From an uncultured Clostridia bacterium (GTDB lineage Bacteria; Bacillota; Clostridia; Christensenellales; Borkfalkiaceae): 64,000 bases of DNA. The position numbers and the translations under genes are program-made. The notes under the pieces were generated by a model. It was not told the DNA's origin. It worked only from the letters and a program-made list of their open reading frames with translations, and did not search any database. Positions 60,077 through 64,000 of the stretch are shown piece after piece (position 1 is the stretch's first letter; each line of letters starts with the position of its first letter). The DNA lies in the NCBI GenBank assembly GCA_934254825.1, contig CAKQMB010000005.1:62001-126000 (forward strand), given 5' to 3'.

Positions 60077-63000
60077 TCAGTTCGAGAAGAATTTTATGTC
60101 CTGTTCGTCCACAATGGAGAGCAGTTCGTTTATAAGACCCTTGCAGTTCCTTACGGTCTGCGTCATTATATAGTTTTTCCCGTCTATCTTAAAACATACG
60201 GTTATGTCGCCGGGATAGGTGGAAAGTATGTCTATAAGTTCGTTTTTAAAGGTTTTCGTGTCGTCGCGAAGTATAATTCCGAGGTAATCCTTTTTCTTTT
60301 TGACGGGTACTTTTTCCTGCGGTTCGTTCTCGTTTACTTTAACGACGGAGTCTGCGAGTATGCTTGCCCGTTCGTCCTTTATCTGCAACTTTCCGCGAAG
60401 CTTAACGACTTGCTCGACGTTCAGATCGTCCTTGAATTTCGCGTACGTCTTGGGGAAGAACACGCATTCGATCGCCCCGTACGAGTCTTCGACGGTGACG
60501 AACGCCATATTCGAACCCGATTTCGTGGTGATTTTGTCCGCCGCGGTGATAATTCCGCCGATGTAAACGGGCATATCGTTTTTAACGTCGGTGAAAATCT
60601 TGTTTCCGTCTTCGTCCTCTTCGACGTTGGCGAGCATTTCGGTCGTGAAAGTGCAGTCCGCGAATTTGGATTTGAACCCGTCGAGCGGATGCCCGGAAAC
60701 GTAAACGCCCGTCACGTTCTTTTCGAGCGAAAGTTTTGTCTTGTTATCGTATTCGGGAATATCGGGATAAGTTACCGTGAAGCTGTCGTCCTCGGCGAGC
60801 AGGTCTCCGAAAAGGCTCAGCTGATCGCTTTCGCGTTGCTTGGCGATAATCATAACCCTGTCGATAAGCTCGTCGTAAATGGCGATGAGCTGAGCGCGGT
60901 TTTTCCCGAAACTGTCGAACGCGCCCGCATAAATAAGGTTTTCTACAAGTCGTTTGTTTAAAACCTTGCTTTCGCATCTCGAAACGAAATTCTCGAAAGA
61001 AAGGTAATTGCCGTTCTTTTCGCGTTCGGCGGTAATCGATTCTATCGCCGCGATGCCTATGCCTTTTATAGCCGCGAGACCGTAACGGATAGAGTTGTTT
61101 TTAACGCTGAAATAGCCTACGCTCTCATTTATGTCGGGCGGAAGAACTTTTATGCCTTCCTCTTTGGCGTACGAAATATAGTTCTTGATTTCGTCGATAT
61201 TCGTGATACGGTTGTTTAAAACCGCCGTCAGAAACTCGGCTTCGTAGTAGCATTTGAGGAACGCCGTCTGATAAGTTACGAGCGAATACGCCGCCGCGTG
61301 CGACTTGTTGAACGCATACTTCGCGAAGTCCTTCATTTCGTTCCATACGGCGTGCGCCACGTCCTCGGGAACTCCGCGTTTCAGACAGCCGTCTATTGCC
61401 GTGGAGACTTTTCCGTGTTTATCGACCGATTCGCCTTTGCCGTGAATGAATATGACTTCTTCCTTTATCATATCGTCCACTTTCTTTTTACCCATCATTC
61501 GGCGAACCATATCTGCCTGTCCGAGCGTGTACCCCGCGAGAGCCTGAACGATTTTCATAACCTGCTCCTGGTACACGATACAGCCGTACGTCTGCTTTAA
61601 AATTGGTTCGAGAAGGGGGTGGGCGAAAGTGACGAGTTCGGGGTTGTGCTTACATTTTACGAACTTCGGAATGGAGTCCATAGGTCCGGGGCGGTAAAGC
61701 GACACCGCGGCGACTATATCTTCGATGGAAGTGGGGCGGAGTTCTTTCATGAACTTCTGGAAGCCCGCCGATTCTATCTGGAATATGGCTTTGGTGTTAC
61801 CCGTCGAAAGAAGCTCGAAAACCTTCGGGTCGTCGTAAGTCGATTTATCGAAATCGATTTCGACGCCGTGGTTCTGCTTTATATAATCAATCGCCATTTT
61901 AATATCGGAAAGGTTTCGTAGACCCAGGAAGTCCATTTTAAGGAACCCGAGGTGTTCGAGTTCGACTCCGGTATACTGGCTGGTGATATCTTCGCCGTTC
62001 CTGCCGAGCGGCATATGCTGATCGAGAATGTCCGCGCCGATAATTACGCCGCAGGCGTGCGTGCTTGCCTGTCTCGGCGAGTCTTCGAGCTTGGCGGCGA
62101 TATCGACGACCCTTTTTATCTCGGGCGACTCGTTGTACATATTGACAAGCTCGGGAACGGAGAAATCTACTCCGTAATCCTTCGCGCCCTCTTTCGGGTG
62201 GTATTTCCCGAATACTTTTAAAATAATGTTGGGACGTTTAAGGTCGAATTCGTCGCCGTTGGCGTTTTTGCGGACGAGTTTGTTCGGCATCGCCTTTGTA
62301 ACTCTGTCGGCTTCGGAATAGGAAACTTTAAGTACTCTCGCAACGTCCTTTATGGCGTTTTTAGCCGCCATCGTTCCGAAAGTTACTATTTTACAAACTC
62401 TGTTTTCGCCGTATTTTCTGCGGACGTACTCAATAACCTCCTGGCGGCGGCTATCTTCGAAGTCTACGTCGAAATCGGGCGCGGAAACACGTTCGGGGTT
62501 TAAGAAACGTTCGAAATAAAGGTCGTATTTAAGCGGGTCTATGTTGGTTATGCCGATAAGGTAAGCTACTATCGAGCCTGCGCCCGAGCCTCTGCCCGGT
62601 CCTACCGAGATGCCCATATTTCTCGCCGCGTTTATGTAGTCCCATACGATAAGGAAGTACTCGATAAAGCCTTGCTTTTCGATAACGGCGAGTTCGCTTT
62701 CTATTCTTTCGCGTATCTCGGGCGTTTCCTTGCCGTATTTTTTCTTTATTCCGTTGTCGATAAGATTACGAATATAAGTTTTGGGGTCTTCGCCCGTGTC
62801 GGGGTAGTAGTGCGGGAACATATAATGCCCGTAAACGAACCCGAAGTTGCATTTGTCGGCAATTTCGAGCGTGGTTTCCAAGGCGTCGAGGTCGTTCGGG
62901 AAAAGGCTCGCCATTTCGTCGTAGCTTTTAAGATAAAACTCGTCGTTGGGGAAGCGAAGTCTTTTCGGGTCGTCGTAGTCCGCGCCCATCTGAACGCACA

Positions 63001-63652
63001 TTAAAACGTCCTGCGACTCGGCGTCGGAACGTTCGAGATAATGCACGTCGTTGGTAACTACGAGCTTGATATTGTATTTTTGCGCATAAATACGCAGATA
63101 TTTGTTTACTTCGAGCTGTTCTTCGAGAAGGTGGTTCTGCATTTCGAGGTAAAAATCTTCCCCGAAAAGGTTTTTGAACCATACCACGAGCCTTTCGGCT
63201 TCCTCGAAATCTCTGTTTAAAATGGCTTGCGGAATATCGCCCGCAAGGCACGCCGAAAGGCAGATAAGTCCCTCGTGGTGCGCTTCGAGCGTTTTCAAAT
63301 CTATTCTCGGCTTATAATAAAACCCGTCGCGGAAAGCGATCGCGTTTAAAAGCGATATGTTTTTGTAACCCTCTTCGTTTTTGCAAAGCAGAACGAGGTG
63401 GTTGAGCTTGGTTTTGCCGCTTTTGTAGGTAAGGTCGTCGCAAACGTAAAATTCCGTTCCGATAATAGCCTTTATGCCTTCCTTTTCGCAGGCGTCGAAA
63501 AAGTTTACCGCGCCGTACATATTCCCGTGGTCGGTTATGGCGAGCGCGGGCATACCGAGGGCTTTGGCTTTTTTCGCCGCGACGGCTATTTTCGTCGCGC
63601 CGTCGAGTATACTGTATTCCGTATGAACGTGTAAGTGTACGAAGTTTCCCAT
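60077..63652 (-). CDS. dnaE: DNA polymerase III alpha subunit DnaE (1191 aa)
   Basis: DnaE is a replicative polymerase catalytic subunit. The N-terminal PHP domain (1-~210) has HVHTEYSILDG and AITDHGNM. The polymerase active site has GPGRGSGAGS (352-360) and PDFDVDFED (392-400). The fingers contain QTYGCIVYQEQVM, and the C-terminal OB-fold follows PVYIGGIITAADK (about residue 1010 on). In Firmicutes a DnaE often works with PolC, which is not in this window. Length is normal. AAAGGATAAA precedes the ATG; hemW is just upstream, pfkA downstream. Confidence 0.97.
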   Translation of the reverse strand: MGNFVHLHVHTEYSILDGATKIAVAAKKAKALGMPALAITDHGNMYGAVNFFDACEKEGIKAIIGTEFYVCDDLTYKSGKTKLNHLVLLCKNEEGYKNISLLNAIAFRDGFYYKPRIDLKTLEAHHEGLICLSACLAGDIPQAILNRDFEEAERLVVWFKNLFGEDFYLEMQNHLLEEQLEVNKYLRIYAQKYNIKLVVTNDVHYLERSDAESQDVLMCVQMGADYDDPKRLRFPNDEFYLKSYDEMASLFPNDLDALETTLEIADKCNFGFVYGHYMFPHYYPDTGEDPKTYIRNLIDNGIKKKYGKETPEIRERIESELAVIEKQGFIEYFLIVWDYINAARNMGISVGPGRGSGAGSIVAYLIGITNIDPLKYDLYFERFLNPERVSAPDFDVDFEDSRRQEVIEYVRRKYGENRVCKIVTFGTMAAKNAIKDVARVLKVSYSEADRVTKAMPNKLVRKNANGDEFDLKRPNIILKVFGKYHPKEGAKDYGVDFSVPELVNMYNESPEIKRVVDIAAKLEDSPRQASTHACGVIIGADILDQHMPLGRNGEDITSQYTGVELEHLGFLKMDFLGLRNLSDIKMAIDYIKQNHGVEIDFDKSTYDDPKVFELLSTGNTKAIFQIESAGFQKFMKELRPTSIEDIVAAVSLYRPGPMDSIPKFVKCKHNPELVTFAHPLLEPILKQTYGCIVYQEQVMKIVQALAGYTLGQADMVRRMMGKKKVDDMIKEEVIFIHGKGESVDKHGKVSTAIDGCLKRGVPEDVAHAVWNEMKDFAKYAFNKSHAAAYSLVTYQTAFLKCYYEAEFLTAVLNNRITNIDEIKNYISYAKEEGIKVLPPDINESVGYFSVKNNSIRYGLAAIKGIGIAAIESITAEREKNGNYLSFENFVSRCESKVLNKRLVENLIYAGAFDSFGKNRAQLIAIYDELIDRVMIIAKQRESDQLSLFGDLLAEDDSFTVTYPDIPEYDNKTKLSLEKNVTGVYVSGHPLDGFKSKFADCTFTTEMLANVEEDEDGNKIFTDVKNDMPVYIGGIITAADKITTKSGSNMAFVTVEDSYGAIECVFFPKTYAKFKDDLNVEQVVKLRGKLQIKDERASILADSVVKVNENEPQEKVPVKKKKDYLGIILRDDTKTFKNELIDILSTYPGDITVCFKIDGKNYIMTQTVRNCKGLINELLSIVDEQDIKFFSN

Positions 63653-63708
63653 TTTATCCTTTCCGGTGCTTGTATGTGTTTGTGTGTTCGGGGGTAAGAT
63701 TGCAAATT

Positions 63709-64000
63709 TCAGTCCATAAAACGAATTATGATCTCGTTCTGAACGAACAGATATTCCGGCTTGATTTTCAATCCCTTTTCGTTCTCGTCGAGGTATTTTC
63801 TTACGTCGGATATCTTTTTGGCGTATTTTTCGGTGAAAACGTTTTCGAAACGGGCGGTGTAGTCGTCGAACGAAATTCCGTCGGCGGTGCGAAGCGCGAG
63901 CATAATGTATTCGAATTCGCGTTCGTCGCCTTCTATGTTTTCGCTGAAAATCTCCGCGACTTTGTTTCGCATAATGCAGGCGACGTATTCGTCGATTTTT
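63709..64000 (-). CDS. hemW: C-terminal part of HemW-like radical SAM protein, 5' end outside window
   Basis: The frame is open to the window edge, so about 97 residues of the C-terminus are seen. The block EFEYIMLALRTADGISFDDYTARF is the conserved HemW C-terminal domain (YIMLGLR...GI...F), followed by the usual KPEYLFVQNEIIIRF ending. HemW relates to coproporphyrinogen III oxidase but acts as a haem chaperone in characterised cases; in Clostridia it is often next to unrelated housekeeping genes. The radical SAM part is outside. It is 56 bp before dnaE and likely co-transcribed. Confidence 0.8.
   Translation of the reverse strand, partial: KIDEYVACIMRNKVAEIFSENIEGDEREFEYIMLALRTADGISFDDYTARFENVFTEKYAKKISDVRKYLDENEKGLKIKPEYLFVQNEIIIRFMD

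Noticed and set aside
1..64000. CRISPR arrays, tRNA or rRNA genes, prophage
   Set aside because: The repeats seen are adjacent tandem units or dispersed elements without unique equal spacers and cas genes; no tRNA-like cloverleaf or phage gene cluster was recognised by eye.

Overview
The window comes from a bacterial chromosome of the Clostridia type. Family content supports this: WhiA, the Asp23/DAK2 (YloU/YloV) pair beside RecG and rpmB, type III glutamine synthetase, paired DegV proteins, [FeFe]-hydrogenase-related proteins, AdhE and a PPi-type phosphofructokinase. The gene set points to a strict anaerobic fermenter, probably an uncultured gut lineage; a Christensenellales-like order is only a guess from gene style. 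Nearly all vegetative promoters that can be read have a 17-bp spacer, and most genes carry a clear GGAGG-type ribosome binding site. I found no tRNA, rRNA, CRISPR array, phage or intact transposase.

Layout. 1-8.6 kb is a surface or secretion region: the tail of an alpha-L-rhamnosidase-like enzyme, a 2374-residue secreted protein with InlB-type repeats and a GLUG-like end, and a small anchored leucine-rich-repeat protein. A block of four identical hairpins follows. 8.9-13.8 kb is a housekeeping run (solute-binding-like protein, murB, PHP phosphoesterase, whiA, trpS). 14-16.5 kb holds an acidic repeat protein with a C-terminal HIRAN-like domain and a TetR regulator. 16.5-23.2 kb (minus strand) has a UvrD helicase with an embedded DEDDh exonuclease, then pyrG (with a leader hairpin) and glnN. 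23.4-26.8 kb has two tandem degV genes, a cluster of DnaA boxes, a small unknown gene and a double-HTH regulator. 27.4-31.9 kb has tyrS, the conserved pair of an Fe-S scaffold-like protein and the GGGtGRT protein, and a membrane protein.

31.9-41.3 kb (minus strand) is the most interesting part. A LysR regulator, adhE and an APH-family kinase are followed by two small thioredoxin-like [2Fe-2S] proteins, a sensory-type [FeFe]-hydrogenase with PAS domain, and a PP2C/SpoIIE-type phosphatase overlapping it. This looks like a redox or hydrogen sensing module beside the ethanol-forming enzyme. A radical SAM protein follows. 41.4-48.1 kb has metK, a GNAT, rpmB, asp23, fakA and recG. 48.1-50.3 kb is a repeat-rich patch with a broken flavin reductase, a YjbR protein and pnuC. 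50.3-57 kb has an M18 aminopeptidase, alr, aspS and a GH3 glycosidase. 57.6-64 kb (minus strand) is hemW (partial), dnaE, ATP-PFK (pfkA) and PPi-PFK.

The intergenic regions are unusually rich in repeats. They include a 170-bp foldback element (40226-40395) whose single arm recurs at 48338-48412 inside a truncated gene. There is a 280-bp element with terminal inverted repeats (48856-49135), a two-hairpin GGGCG element (three places), several short tandem arrays, and a dispersed 12-mer AATCGACTTATA found exactly six times on both strands, in and between genes.
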